Below, one piece after another: positions 42,901-51,145 of a stretch of 64,000 nt of DNA. The notes beneath the pieces are model-generated. The model searched no databases. It was not told the DNA's origin and saw only the letters and a program-made list of their open reading frames with translations. How positions within the stretch are numbered: the stretch's first letter is position 1; each line of letters opens with the position of its first letter. This stretch comes from CAZAMB01 sp964501365 (GTDB lineage: Bacteria; Planctomycetota; Phycisphaerae; UBA1845). Location of the stretch: the NCBI GenBank assembly GCA_964501365.1, contig CAZCST010000014.1, forward strand, positions 1 through 64,000. Direction: 5' to 3'. The position numbers and the translations under genes were made by a program.

Positions 42901-42990
42901 TCATGCGGTCCTGATTTTCCGGCAGGTTTTAGCGAACTCGTCGGGCGCCAGATTCCCCAACGGGCTATGCGGTCGATGGCGCTTGCGTTC
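42901..42990 (-). pseudogene. Remnant of an IS3-family transposase (C-terminal tail)
   Basis: The minus strand from 42990 to the TGA at 42901-42903 reads ERKRHRPHSPLGNLAPDEF then AKTCRKIRTA. RPHS.LG.L.P.EF is the characteristic C-terminal motif of IS3-family OrfB (rve integrase core). No further transposase sequence can be recognised upstream in any frame, so only the last 30 codons survive. The 560-base interval between the small membrane protein and tRNA-Glu is otherwise empty. Confidence 0.6.
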
Positions 42991-43142
42991 AGGCTGCCGC
43001 GTCCTGAAATTACTGTGGCCGTGCTGGGTGCCGATCTGGACTGCGCACGGTCGGCATGGATGAATGAAACCGCTGAAAAAGACTGGGACTTACGGCGATT
43101 CAACGGGCATGGCGGCGCACCCAAGTGTCACGCCGCTGGCAC

Positions 43143-43215
43143 TACCCCCAAGGGGAGTCGAACCCCTGTCTTCAGGATGAGAACCTGATATCCTGGGCCA
43201 CTAGACGATGGGGGC
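43143..43215 (-). tRNA. tRNA-Glu(CUC)
   Basis: Complete cloverleaf of 73 bases: acceptor GCCCCCA pairing with TGGGGGT (one G-U pair), anticodon arm CAGG-TTCTCAT-CCTG with anticodon CTC, T-arm AGGGG-TTCGACT-CCCCT and discriminator A. CCA is not encoded. Confidence 0.93.
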
Positions 43216-43226
43216 CTGAGAATCAA

Positions 43227-43255
43227 AAACTAAGCGAACCCGTTTGCATCGTCAA
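43227..43255 (-). promoter_or_regulatory. Promoter of tRNA-Glu
   Basis: TTGACG and TAGTTT separated by exactly 17 bases on the minus strand, ending 11 bases before the tRNA 5' end. Confidence 0.55.
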
Positions 43256-43321
43256 CAACCCATCGTTCCTGCGCCGCCTACCTGCGATCGAGAAGGCTTT
43301 GACTGCCATCGCAATACGCTG

Positions 43322-43681
43322 CTACATCGCCTTCCAAAGGCCAACGACGTTTCCATCCGGGTCGGAGAACCACGCGAAGTGCCCCATGCCCGGCACTTCC
43401 TGCGGTGGGATCACCATCTTGCCGCCGAGGCTTTCCGCCTTTTTCAAATATGCCTGAAGATCATCCACCTGGGCATAGAAGGTGAGATAGTTGTGGGGTT
43501 CATGTCCCAGCGAATTGATGTGGCCCATGATGCCGGTACCCCCGCCTTGCGTGTCGATCATGGCGGCCGGACCATGTTGTTCGATCTTCCAGCCGAGCAA
43601 GTCACCGTAGAATTTGGCGGTCTTCTGGCTGTTTCTGCATCCGATTTCAAAGTGTACGACTGGTGCTCCCATTTGGTTCAC
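43322..43681 (-). CDS. VOC family protein (glyoxalase/bleomycin-resistance fold)
   Basis: 119 residues. The pattern VVHFEIGCRNSQKTAKFYGDLLGWKIE begins the first beta-alpha-beta-beta-beta unit, and FAWFSDPDGNVVGLW ends the second, as in VOC proteins. The metal-ligand His and Glu positions are plausible (VHFE). Substrate unknown. It lies between tRNA-Glu and a membrane-protein gene. Confidence 0.9.
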   Translation of the reverse strand: MNQMGAPVVHFEIGCRNSQKTAKFYGDLLGWKIEQHGPAAMIDTQGGGTGIMGHINSLGHEPHNYLTFYAQVDDLQAYLKKAESLGGKMVIPPQEVPGMGHFAWFSDPDGNVVGLWKAM

Positions 43682-43725
43682 TCCGTTTCTGCGGCGGATG
43701 CCGCGTGCGTAGAGTCTTCAAGACG

Positions 43726-44088
43726 TCAATTCGCCACAACATGCTGCGGCTTGCCATACTTTTGCGTTACGAAGCCAACAATGACCCCGACAAGGCTTCC
43801 CGGAAGAATGATTTCCAGGTAGTACCCCTTCTGAAGAATCGCCACGATCAGCGCCAGCACAAATCCCAACAACAATCCGCAAAATATCCCGGCGGGCAGG
43901 GAGTTGTACTTGCGGGCGACAAATCCGGTGACAATACCAACGATCAGCCCCTTGAATGTGGAACCGATGATGATTCCAACAATTCCCGCCTTGACGTTTG
44001 GGTCGTTCGGCGCGGAAATCAATGCCGAAAGTCCATCAAACGCGCCCAAGATTCCGCCCAACAACAATCCCAACAATGGTTTGCTCAT
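43726..44088 (-). CDS. Glycine-rich membrane protein of unknown function
   Basis: 120 residues with about four hydrophobic helices rich in Gly (LLGLLLGGILGAFDGLSAL; AGIVGIIIGSTFKGLIVGIV; LPAGIFCGLLLGFVLALIV; LPGSLVGVIVGFV). Charged residues are confined to short loops. No family recognised. It is 44 bases upstream of the VOC gene on the same strand. Confidence 0.7.
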   Translation of the reverse strand: MSKPLLGLLLGGILGAFDGLSALISAPNDPNVKAGIVGIIIGSTFKGLIVGIVTGFVARKYNSLPAGIFCGLLLGFVLALIVAILQKGYYLEIILPGSLVGVIVGFVTQKYGKPQHVVAN

Positions 44089-44193
44089 CGAATCATCTCC
44101 CGTTCCTTTGGCGACGCACGCGCGTCGCTCCCACCCTTATTCAACGGATCTCACGGTTCCTTTACGCCGACAAAAGATTCGTTGGAAATCTGG

Positions 44194-45234
44194 CTATCTT
44201 CTTTGCCATGCGACCAGAAGTGCCCGCACCAGAATATACCCGCCTACAATGAGGATGGGCACTCGATACCACCAGGCCCATCGGACCATCCGCTCAAGAA
44301 CGCCTTCCTTGTGGGCCAGAACCGCCTGTCCATTCAAAAACCGGGCAATGTCGGCTGCGAATTCAGAAGCACTCGCGTATCGCTGCCCGGGGTCTGTCGA
44401 CAGCGCCTTGACGCAAATTGATTCGAGACGGCGAGGTATCTTGCGATTCAACTGACGAGGTGGAACGGGAGTCTGGTCAGCGTCAGGCAGGGCGGTTCCC
44501 GGCCGCGGAGGTTTGCCCGTCAGCAAGAAATACAAAACGCCGCCGAGCGAGTACACATCGCTTCGCTCGTCGATCCATTCGATTTCGCCGCGTGCCTGCT
44601 CCGGCGGCATGTATGCGGGAGTGCCGAGAATCGTGCCGTGTGCAGTTTGCCTGGCTTCGCCCAGGGATCCGGACGAATCAACAGCGATTGGCGAGCCATC
44701 CATCCGAGGCTCGTGAGCCACCTTTGCCACGCCCCAATCAAGGACGAGCACCTCGCCGAACTCTCCGACCATCACGTTTTGCGGCTTCAGATCTCGATGG
44801 ATTACTCCTCGAGCGTGCGCAAACGCAACCGTTTCGCAGACGCGCTCGAACAGACGGAGACGTTCGTTCAGCGATGTCGACGAATCGGCATACTCGTCCA
44901 GCCGCCGTCCGTTCACCAGCTTCATGATGTAGTAGACGCGACCATCGGGGAGCCGTCCGGCGTCGTGGACGGGAACAATGCCGGGGTGTTCCAGCCGGGC
45001 GATGACCCTGGCTTCGCGGAGGAGACGCTCCACGGAATCGGCGCTCATGCCGGCGTCGCGGATCACTTTCATGGCCACGGGGCGGCCCAGGGCCAGATCG
45101 TCCGTTCGATAAACCGTACCCATGCCGCCCTGGCCAATCTGTTCGGCGATGCGATACCGCGAATCTTCGGGCACGTCGTCCCGCACCAGTTGGCAAAGGC
45201 GATCAATGGTTGTGTCGTCGAAATGACCGCTCAC
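44194..45234 (-). CDS. Membrane-anchored Ser/Thr protein kinase
   Basis: 346 residues from a GTG that overlaps the stop of the sigma factor gene (GTGA). Kinase motifs are complete: IGQGGMGTVYRTDD (P-loop), AMKVI (Lys), VIHRDLKPQNVMV (catalytic loop), LDWGVAK (a DWG replacing DFG, common in this group) and GTPAYMPPEQARGE. A single C-terminal hydrophobic helix (VPILIVGGYILVRALLVAW) anchors it. Such kinases coupled to ECF sigma factors are known in planctomycetes; the kinase is inferred to control that sigma factor. Confidence 0.93.
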   Translation of the reverse strand: MSGHFDDTTIDRLCQLVRDDVPEDSRYRIAEQIGQGGMGTVYRTDDLALGRPVAMKVIRDAGMSADSVERLLREARVIARLEHPGIVPVHDAGRLPDGRVYYIMKLVNGRRLDEYADSSTSLNERLRLFERVCETVAFAHARGVIHRDLKPQNVMVGEFGEVLVLDWGVAKVAHEPRMDGSPIAVDSSGSLGEARQTAHGTILGTPAYMPPEQARGEIEWIDERSDVYSLGGVLYFLLTGKPPRPGTALPDADQTPVPPRQLNRKIPRRLESICVKALSTDPGQRYASASEFAADIARFLNGQAVLAHKEGVLERMVRWAWWYRVPILIVGGYILVRALLVAWQRR

Positions 45235-45977
45235 AGTTTGACTCCGAACAACCGCCTTGCCTCTTCGCGAAATTCGGCGTCACCGCCGGTAAGTTCGCGC
45301 AGCGTTTCCAGTGCGCAGCGACGGAAATTTTGCCGCGCCCAGGCGAGGTAATTGGTGATTTGGGTCACGGGCAAGCCAAATTCGACGGCGAGTTGCTCGT
45401 AGGTTGGACGATCGGCGGCGGCCCGTCGAAGGTCGTAGCGTTCGAACAGCGCAAAGTGCACCATTTTCCCGGATCGATTACAGGTGTCTTGAAGCAACAG
45501 CGTCGCCCGTTCCATCACACTGCGGAGGCACTCGCGATCGAAATAGGATTCGTCGTCGCCGATCACACCGGCGATTTGTGAACATTCCGTGTCCGCGGCG
45601 TCGAAGTCCATGGAAAGGTGATGACGATCACCGCCGCGCTTCTGGCGGGCAGCCGCCTTGCGTTCGTTGGCCACGTGGCCATCCACGCACAATCGCAGAT
45701 AAGTGCGAAAGCTAGCTCGCTGGGCGACGTAACGCTCAACAAAGCCTCTTTCGAGCGCCAGGGCGAAAAACCCCTGCGTAAGGTCCTTGGCTTCCTCGTT
45801 GGAGGCGAGCCGTTTCATGCGGATGTATTTGTAGACCGGCTTCCAGTACGCGGCGATCAGCGCGTGCAGTGCCTGATCGCGCCGCGACGGATTGCCGCTG
45901 CGGATTGCATCAATCACAGACGGGTTGGTGAGAGGGAATCGATCGTTCGATCCTCCCATTTGCGTGTCGCCATCCAT
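45231..45977 (-). CDS. ECF-type RNA polymerase sigma factor
   Basis: 248 residues from ATG 45977 with AGGAAAG upstream; earlier starts lack ribosome sites. Region 2 includes AYWKPVYKYIRMKR and AKDLTQGFFALALERG; region 4 near the end has the helix-turn-helix YEQLAVEFGLPVTQITNYLAWARQNFRR. A long linker between the two exceeds that of simple ECF factors. It is directly coupled to the kinase gene. No anti-sigma factor is present, as expected for ECFs linked to kinases. Confidence 0.9.
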   Translation of the reverse strand: MDGDTQMGGSNDRFPLTNPSVIDAIRSGNPSRRDQALHALIAAYWKPVYKYIRMKRLASNEEAKDLTQGFFALALERGFVERYVAQRASFRTYLRLCVDGHVANERKAAARQKRGGDRHHLSMDFDAADTECSQIAGVIGDDESYFDRECLRSVMERATLLLQDTCNRSGKMVHFALFERYDLRRAAADRPTYEQLAVEFGLPVTQITNYLAWARQNFRRCALETLRELTGGDAEFREEARRLFGVKL

Positions 45978-46044
45978 AGTCTTTCCTGAACCGAAGGCCG
46001 CCATGATATGGCGCGCAAGCGGCGAGTGGTAGAATGGCCTGTCT

Positions 46045-48057
46045 ATGGGAAGCGGGACTTTGAAATCCGGCGGGCGCGCCGAAAGGTTCGATCTGGACAG
46101 CCCTCTTGTGCCGGCGGGGGACCAGCCTGCCGCAATCGCAAGGTTGGTCGAAGGTTTTCGTGCCGGCAAGAAGCATCAATGCCTGCTGGGTGTGACTGGA
46201 TCCGGCAAGACGTTTACTGTCGCCAACGTGGTGGCGCAACTCAATGTGCCTGTGCTGGTCATGTCGCACAACAAGACGCTCGCCGCACAGCTTTACGAAG
46301 AATTCAAGGAACTTTTTCCGAATAACGCCGTCGAGTATTTCGTCAGTTACTACGATTACTATCAACCCGAAGCGTATATCCCGCAACGTGATATCTACAT
46401 CGAAAAAGATTCCTCAAAAAACGATGATCTCGATCGACTGCGGCTCAGCACGACCAGTTCACTGGTGTCGCGGCGTGACGCGGTGATTGTGGCGAGCGTT
46501 TCGTGCATTTTCGGGCTGGGGTCGCCGGAGGATTACAAGGCCGCGGTTCAAGTCCTCGAAACGGGCATGATCATGGACCGGGACGTGCTCCTGCGCCGGT
46601 TGGTCGATTTGCAATATACGCGCAATGATTTTGAACTGAAACGCGGCACGTTCCGCGTGCGCGGCGACGTCGTTGAATTGCATCCGGCGCACGAACAGTT
46701 CGCCTATCGCATCGAGCTGTTCGGCGACGAAATCGACAAGCTGGAAATCCTCAATCCGCTCACCGGGGCCTCGCTCGGCAAGCTGCCGAAACTCTTCATT
46801 TTTCCGGCGGTGCATTACGTCATGCCCGAGGAGCGGGTGGCCACGGCAACTGCGGCAATTCTCGAAGAACTCGACAAGCGGGTCATGGAATTCCGGCGGC
46901 TTGGCAAGCTGCTCGAAGCGCAGCGGCTCCTGGCGCGGACGAAATACGACGTCGAAATGATTCGAGAAGTGGGGCGATGTTCGGGCATTGAGAACTATTC
47001 GCGGCATCTGAACGGAAGCGCGCCGGGGGCGAAACCCTACACGCTCATGGACTACTTCCCCAAAGATTACCTCATCGTCATCGATGAATCGCACGCCACA
47101 CTTCCGCAGATTCGGGCGATGTTCAACGGCGACCAGGCCCGCAAGAAAACGCTTGTCGAACACGGGTTCCGTCTGCCAAGCTGCCTCGACAACCGCCCCA
47201 TGAAGTACGAGGAGTTTGTGGGGATGTGGAACCAGGTGCTGTTCGTGTCGGCGACGCCGGGGCCAACGGAATTGGAACTCTGCGGCGGCGAGGTCGTCGA
47301 GCAAATCATTCGTCCGACGGGCCTGATCGATCCGCCCATTGAAGTCCGTCCGGCGCGAGGACAGGTTCCCGACCTTTTGCAGCGAGTCGCGCAGCGTGCC
47401 GCGGCGGGCGAGCGCGTTCTGGTTACGACGCTTACCAAACGGCTGGCCGAAGATTTGTCGAAATACATCCTGCAAGAGGGCCTCAAGGGCAGATACCTGC
47501 ACAGTGACATCGAAACGATTGAGCGGGTGCAGATTCTTCGCGAGCTGCGCGAGGGAAAGTTTGACGTGCTGGTCGGGGTCAACCTGCTCCGCGAGGGCCT
47601 CGACCTTCCAGAGGTATCGCTGGTGTGCATCCTCGACGCGGACAAGGAAGGCTTCCTGCGCAGCGAGACTTCGCTGATTCAGATGATCGGGCGCACGGCC
47701 CGCAATCTCAACGCCGAGGTCATTCTTTACGCCGACAACATCACGCCGAGCATGCAGCGGGCCATGGACGAGACCAACCGCCGCCGCAAGCTGCAACTGG
47801 CCTACAACGCCGAACACGGCATCACTCCTGAAAGCGTCCGCAAGGAGATTCGCTCGTCGCTCGAACGCATGGTGAGCGCTTACAAGGCCGCCGCCGATGC
47901 TGTTGAAATGTCGGAGCAGGAAATGGATCGTACGGAACTCATTACCATGCTGGAAAAGGAGATGTTTGAGGCCGCCGAGGCCCTCGAATTTGAAAAAGCC
48001 GCCAAACTCCGCGACCGAATCGCGGTCATAAAGTCGACCATTTCCTCAGAGAAGTAG
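46045..48057 (+). CDS. uvrB: Excinuclease ABC subunit B
   Basis: 670 residues. UvrB is the DNA-damage verification helicase of nucleotide excision repair. Walker A GVTGSGKTFT, the beta-hairpin YYDYYQPEAYIP, IDESHATLPQ (DEAH-like), LVTTLTKRLAEDL and QMIGRTARN are all present. The C-terminal UVR motif MFEAAEALEFEKAAKLRDRI binds UvrC. Length is normal. It is divergent from the sigma/kinase pair by 67 bases. Confidence 0.97.
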   Translation: MGSGTLKSGGRAERFDLDSPLVPAGDQPAAIARLVEGFRAGKKHQCLLGVTGSGKTFTVANVVAQLNVPVLVMSHNKTLAAQLYEEFKELFPNNAVEYFVSYYDYYQPEAYIPQRDIYIEKDSSKNDDLDRLRLSTTSSLVSRRDAVIVASVSCIFGLGSPEDYKAAVQVLETGMIMDRDVLLRRLVDLQYTRNDFELKRGTFRVRGDVVELHPAHEQFAYRIELFGDEIDKLEILNPLTGASLGKLPKLFIFPAVHYVMPEERVATATAAILEELDKRVMEFRRLGKLLEAQRLLARTKYDVEMIREVGRCSGIENYSRHLNGSAPGAKPYTLMDYFPKDYLIVIDESHATLPQIRAMFNGDQARKKTLVEHGFRLPSCLDNRPMKYEEFVGMWNQVLFVSATPGPTELELCGGEVVEQIIRPTGLIDPPIEVRPARGQVPDLLQRVAQRAAAGERVLVTTLTKRLAEDLSKYILQEGLKGRYLHSDIETIERVQILRELREGKFDVLVGVNLLREGLDLPEVSLVCILDADKEGFLRSETSLIQMIGRTARNLNAEVILYADNITPSMQRAMDETNRRRKLQLAYNAEHGITPESVRKEIRSSLERMVSAYKAAADAVEMSEQEMDRTELITMLEKEMFEAAEALEFEKAAKLRDRIAVIKSTISSEK

Positions 48058-48098
48058 AGGGTCGATAAAAATGAAGTCAGAGTTAGGAATCGTCTGAA

Positions 48099-48172
48099 TG
48101 GGCGATACAGGACTTGAACCTGTGACCTCCTGCGTGTCGAGCAGGCGCTCTAGCCAACTGAGCTAATCGCCC
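48099..48172 (-). tRNA. tRNA-Val(GAC), with C at position 33
   Basis: 74 bases: acceptor GGGCGAT/ATCGCCC, D-arm GCTC-AGTTGGCTA-GAGC, anticodon arm CCTGC-TCGACAC-GCAGG, T-arm ACAGG-TTCAAGT-CCTGT, discriminator A. The anticodon reads GAC. The base before it is C, whereas U33 is nearly universal, and the stem otherwise pairs perfectly. Confidence 0.88.
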
Positions 48173-48185
48173 CAAGGCAGGAGCG

Positions 48186-48214
48186 ATTTAACAAGACGAT
48201 TCGAACCAAGTCAA
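48186..48214 (-). promoter_or_regulatory. Promoter of tRNA-Val
   Basis: TTGACT and TTAAAT on the minus strand at 17-base spacing, 13 bases before the tRNA 5' end. Confidence 0.55.
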
Positions 48215-48276
48215 CTGACCCCCCTTTGTTCCCCCTTGGTGGATTACGGAATCGTGCGAACACTATGAAGGGGTTG

Positions 48277-48431
48277 CCCTCACCCCGGCCCTCTTCCAAG
48301 GGGAGAGGGAGGACGGGGTCGCGCGAGCTCAGCCATGGTTGGATATGCTGCGTCCGCGCTCACGAAAGGGCATCCAAAAGCATCGAGCGCTGGTTGTCCG
48401 TACTTCGGCCCTCTCTAAGACGAGAGGGAGC
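48277..48431. repeat. Two REP-like palindromes between tRNA-Val and the TldD gene
   Basis: CCCTCTTCCAAGGGGAGAGGG at about 48287-48310 and CCCTCTCTAAGACGAGAGGG at 48409-48428 are imperfect palindromes of the same kind as at 22723 and 61000. The rest of the interval has no gene. Confidence 0.5.
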
Positions 48432-48439
48432 GGAATCCG

Positions 48440-50020
48440 TCAGGCCTTGGGATTGATGACGTTGATCTGCCGGAAGCGGGCGGGGCTGGCCGCGTGGGTC
48501 ATCCAACCGCTCTGGCCGGGCTGGCCCTTGCCGCAACTGATGAACCCGTGCTCCTGGCGGTAAGAGCGGTCAGCAACACCATCGCAGCTATTCCAGAATT
48601 CCGGCGTAATGCCGTTGTAGATGACATTCTTGAGCATGGCACCGCGCTTGCCGTTCTTGATCTCCCAGAAGCAATCGCCGCCGAATTGGAAGTTGTAGCG
48701 TTTCTGGTCGATGCTGAAGCTGCCGCGGCCCTCGATGTAGATGCCGTCCTTCACGCCGGCGATGAGCGAGTCGAGCGTTTCGTTACCCGGCTCGAGTCCG
48801 ACGTTGGCGATGCGAACGATGGGTACGGAACTCCAACTGTCGGCACGGCAGGAGCCGCGCGAGCGTTTTTCGCCGATCTGGGTGGCGACTTCGCGATTGT
48901 TGGAATAGCCGCGAAAAACGCCTTCTTCGATGATCGGCCAACGCTGGGCAGCGACGCCGTCGTCGTCATAACCGGTGCTGGCCATCCCGCCGGGCTGGGT
49001 GTTGTCGGCGAAGAGGTTGATGTGCTTGCTGCCATATTGAAAGTTGTTGAGTTTTTCGGGAGTCAGGAAGCTCGTCCCCGCATAGTTAGCTTCGTAGCCG
49101 AGGGCGCGGTCGAGTTCGGAAGGGTGGCCACAGCTTTCGTGAATGGTCAGGGAAAGGTGGCCGGCGTCGAGCACGAGATCGTACTTGCCAGGCGTAGGCG
49201 CCTTGGCGGCGACTTTTTCGACCGCTTGGGCGGCGACGCGCGGAGCGTTTTCGATGAGCCTGCCACCGGCAATGTGCTCATATCCTGCGCGGCGGAAGGG
49301 AAGTTCGTACTCGCGCGATTGAAAGTCGTCGTCATTCTTGGCCGTGGCGCCGAAGCCGCCGCCGACGGCGAGGAGATCGAAATCAATGGCGGATCCTTCC
49401 GTCGACGCGAAATGCTTGACATCCCGCTGAGTCCAGATCGAGCCGTTGGAACGGATGATTCCCTTTTCCTTGTTCAGCACTTCGCTCACACTCAGCAGAA
49501 GTGCACACTTGTCTTCAAACGAAACCGTGAACGGATCGATCTGGAAGGGGGTCTTGAAGGTGTCGCGATGGACAGGCTCGTCGGCGAGCTTGACGGGAGT
49601 CTTCATCAGGGTGTGGCTGGCCCGCGCGATTTCGACGGCCTTTTGGGCGGTTCGATCGATCTCTGCGTGAGAGAAGTCGGCACTGGCCGCGAAACCCCAT
49701 GCGCCCTGATACAACGCGCGAATTCCATATCCGCTTTCATAGCGATCGCTGATGTTGGATATGCGGCCATCTTCGGCACGGACCGATTGGTTGCGGGTTT
49801 CCAAGAGGCGAATGTCGCCGTAGTCGCATCCGCCGCGTTTGATCCTGGCAAGGGCAAGTTGGGCTAGGGACGCCCATTCATCCTTCGGGACGGGACCGGT
49901 GCCGCCGGCGGAGCGATCCCACGAACGGGAATGGCCTGCACAACCGCCCAATAGGAGCGTACCGGCGCTTCCGGCCGCGGCGTGGAGGAAATCCCGACGG
50001 TTCCATTGATTTTTGCTCAT
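48440..50020 (-). CDS. tldD: Tat-exported TldD/PmbA family metalloprotease
   Basis: 526 residues from the ATG with GGAGAG six bases upstream. NRRDFLHAAAGSAGTLLLGGC is a twin-arginine signal that also ends in a lipobox. The TldD fold is clear: DIRLLETRNQSV, ARVAAQAVEKVA-like helix, and the metal motif in LTIHESCGHPSELDRALGYE (HExxxH). GGMASTGYDDDGVAAQ and the C-terminal GGDCFWEIKNGKRG are typical. TldD/E proteins process peptides; an exported form is unusual. No TldE partner is adjacent. Confidence 0.88.
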   Translation of the reverse strand: MSKNQWNRRDFLHAAAGSAGTLLLGGCAGHSRSWDRSAGGTGPVPKDEWASLAQLALARIKRGGCDYGDIRLLETRNQSVRAEDGRISNISDRYESGYGIRALYQGAWGFAASADFSHAEIDRTAQKAVEIARASHTLMKTPVKLADEPVHRDTFKTPFQIDPFTVSFEDKCALLLSVSEVLNKEKGIIRSNGSIWTQRDVKHFASTEGSAIDFDLLAVGGGFGATAKNDDDFQSREYELPFRRAGYEHIAGGRLIENAPRVAAQAVEKVAAKAPTPGKYDLVLDAGHLSLTIHESCGHPSELDRALGYEANYAGTSFLTPEKLNNFQYGSKHINLFADNTQPGGMASTGYDDDGVAAQRWPIIEEGVFRGYSNNREVATQIGEKRSRGSCRADSWSSVPIVRIANVGLEPGNETLDSLIAGVKDGIYIEGRGSFSIDQKRYNFQFGGDCFWEIKNGKRGAMLKNVIYNGITPEFWNSCDGVADRSYRQEHGFISCGKGQPGQSGWMTHAASPARFRQINVINPKA

Positions 50021-50297
50021 CAGTGGCTCTCCGAATGTCAGCCACGCATGGTAGCGAAGAACGCCATTACGTCCAAAACCGGGAAATTGGGTTCTGGTAT
50101 GATTTGATTGGAGTTTTGAATACGCCCGTGCGTGATACGTTGCCGACGCCGCTCCCTCTCGCGGTTGCGGTACGGATTGGCGCTTGCAGCGTGAAATCGT
50201 ACAAGTCCCGGAAATTGCTTGACACTTGGGGTGGATTTCGCTTTGATTTGAGTAAGGCGTCGAGGCAATTTCATGATTCCGGGTACTTGAGTGTGAA

Positions 50298-50972
50298 ATG
50301 GGGCAAGAAGAACAAACATTTCGAATCATTCTGCTGATTGGAATACTGATCGTCATTCCGGTCCTGCGGTTCTATCGTCATCGGGCGCGGGCTTCCGGCG
50401 AGCGGTTGAATCGCAGGGCCGAAGGCGCTCTCATCCTGCTTACGCTGAGACCTTTTGCGCTGGCCGCGTTCTTGTCGTTGGTCGTATATGTCATCAATCC
50501 AGAATGGATGGCGTGGTCGTCGATGGAATTGCCGCTTTGGGTTCGGTGGGTGGGTGTTCTGGGGGCCGCGATCTCCGCATCGTCTTTGTGCATTGTGCTC
50601 GTTCATCTCGGTAAGAATCTCACGGACACGGTGGTGACACGTGCGAATCATACGCTGGTCACCGAAGGTCCCTATGGCTGGGTGCGGCACCCATTTTATT
50701 CTGCCATTGCGTTGGGGCTGGCCTCCAATGCGTTAGTTACGGCGAACTGGTTTCTTGGGCTAACCGGCCTATGTGCGATGGTCTTGATCGTGATCCGAAC
50801 GTCCATCGAGGAAGCAAAGCTGATCGAACGCTTCGGGGATCAATATCGTAGCTACATGGAGCGTACCGGTCGCTTCTGTCCAAGATTGCTTCGTTCTCGA
50901 TCCAGTTCCGTGGGCGGTCAAATGCCCCACGCATTTTCAGCCAAGCCGGCGATAGTGAAATCGCGGGCATAA
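50298..50972 (+). CDS. ICMT/PEMT-like membrane methyltransferase
   Basis: 224 residues with four or five hydrophobic helices. The signature TEGPYGWVRHPFYSA (GxYxxxRHPxY) and the C-terminal EEAKLIERFGDQYRSYMERTGRFCP are those of the isoprenylcysteine carboxyl methyltransferase and phospholipid methyltransferase group. Substrate not predictable; in bacteria it is often a lipid or a sulfur/oxygen atom of a small molecule. The tail of about 30 residues after RFCPR is low in conservation. Confidence 0.85.
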   Translation: MGQEEQTFRIILLIGILIVIPVLRFYRHRARASGERLNRRAEGALILLTLRPFALAAFLSLVVYVINPEWMAWSSMELPLWVRWVGVLGAAISASSLCIVLVHLGKNLTDTVVTRANHTLVTEGPYGWVRHPFYSAIALGLASNALVTANWFLGLTGLCAMVLIVIRTSIEEAKLIERFGDQYRSYMERTGRFCPRLLRSRSSSVGGQMPHAFSAKPAIVKSRA

Positions 50973-51017
50973 CGCCTTTCGGCTGGTACAAGAAATATTC
51001 ATCCATTTCGCTTATTC

Positions 51018-51034
51018 CTGGCACTCAAATTGCA
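51018..51034 (+). promoter_or_regulatory. Sigma-54-like promoter of the Kazal-domain protein
   Basis: CTGGCACTCAAATTGCA agrees with the sigma-54 consensus at Y, TGGCAC, TTGC and W, and has GG-N10-GC spacing. It is intergenic, on the coding strand, about 110 bases before the start at 51146. Confidence 0.6.
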
Positions 51035-51145
51035 GGCCGCTGCTCAAAGCCCGCAACCTTGACCCTCTCGAGTAGCGGGAAGAAAATGGATGCGTTTGCG
51101 TTGTCCGGGATGGGGTAACTTGGACCAACGAGGGAGGTGCATTTC

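Noticed and set aside
42810..43124. 104-codon minus-strand frame
   Set aside because: Composition and lack of ribosome site argue against it; another frame of the same strand gives the IS3 tail.
48636..48652. ATGGCACCGCGCTTGCC, a sigma-54-like match with GG-N10-GC
   Set aside because: It lies inside tldD on the antisense strand with no gene to drive. It is a reminder that partial matches occur by chance.
48494..49867. 457-codon plus-strand frame
   Set aside because: Antisense of the TldD gene, whose motifs are convincing.
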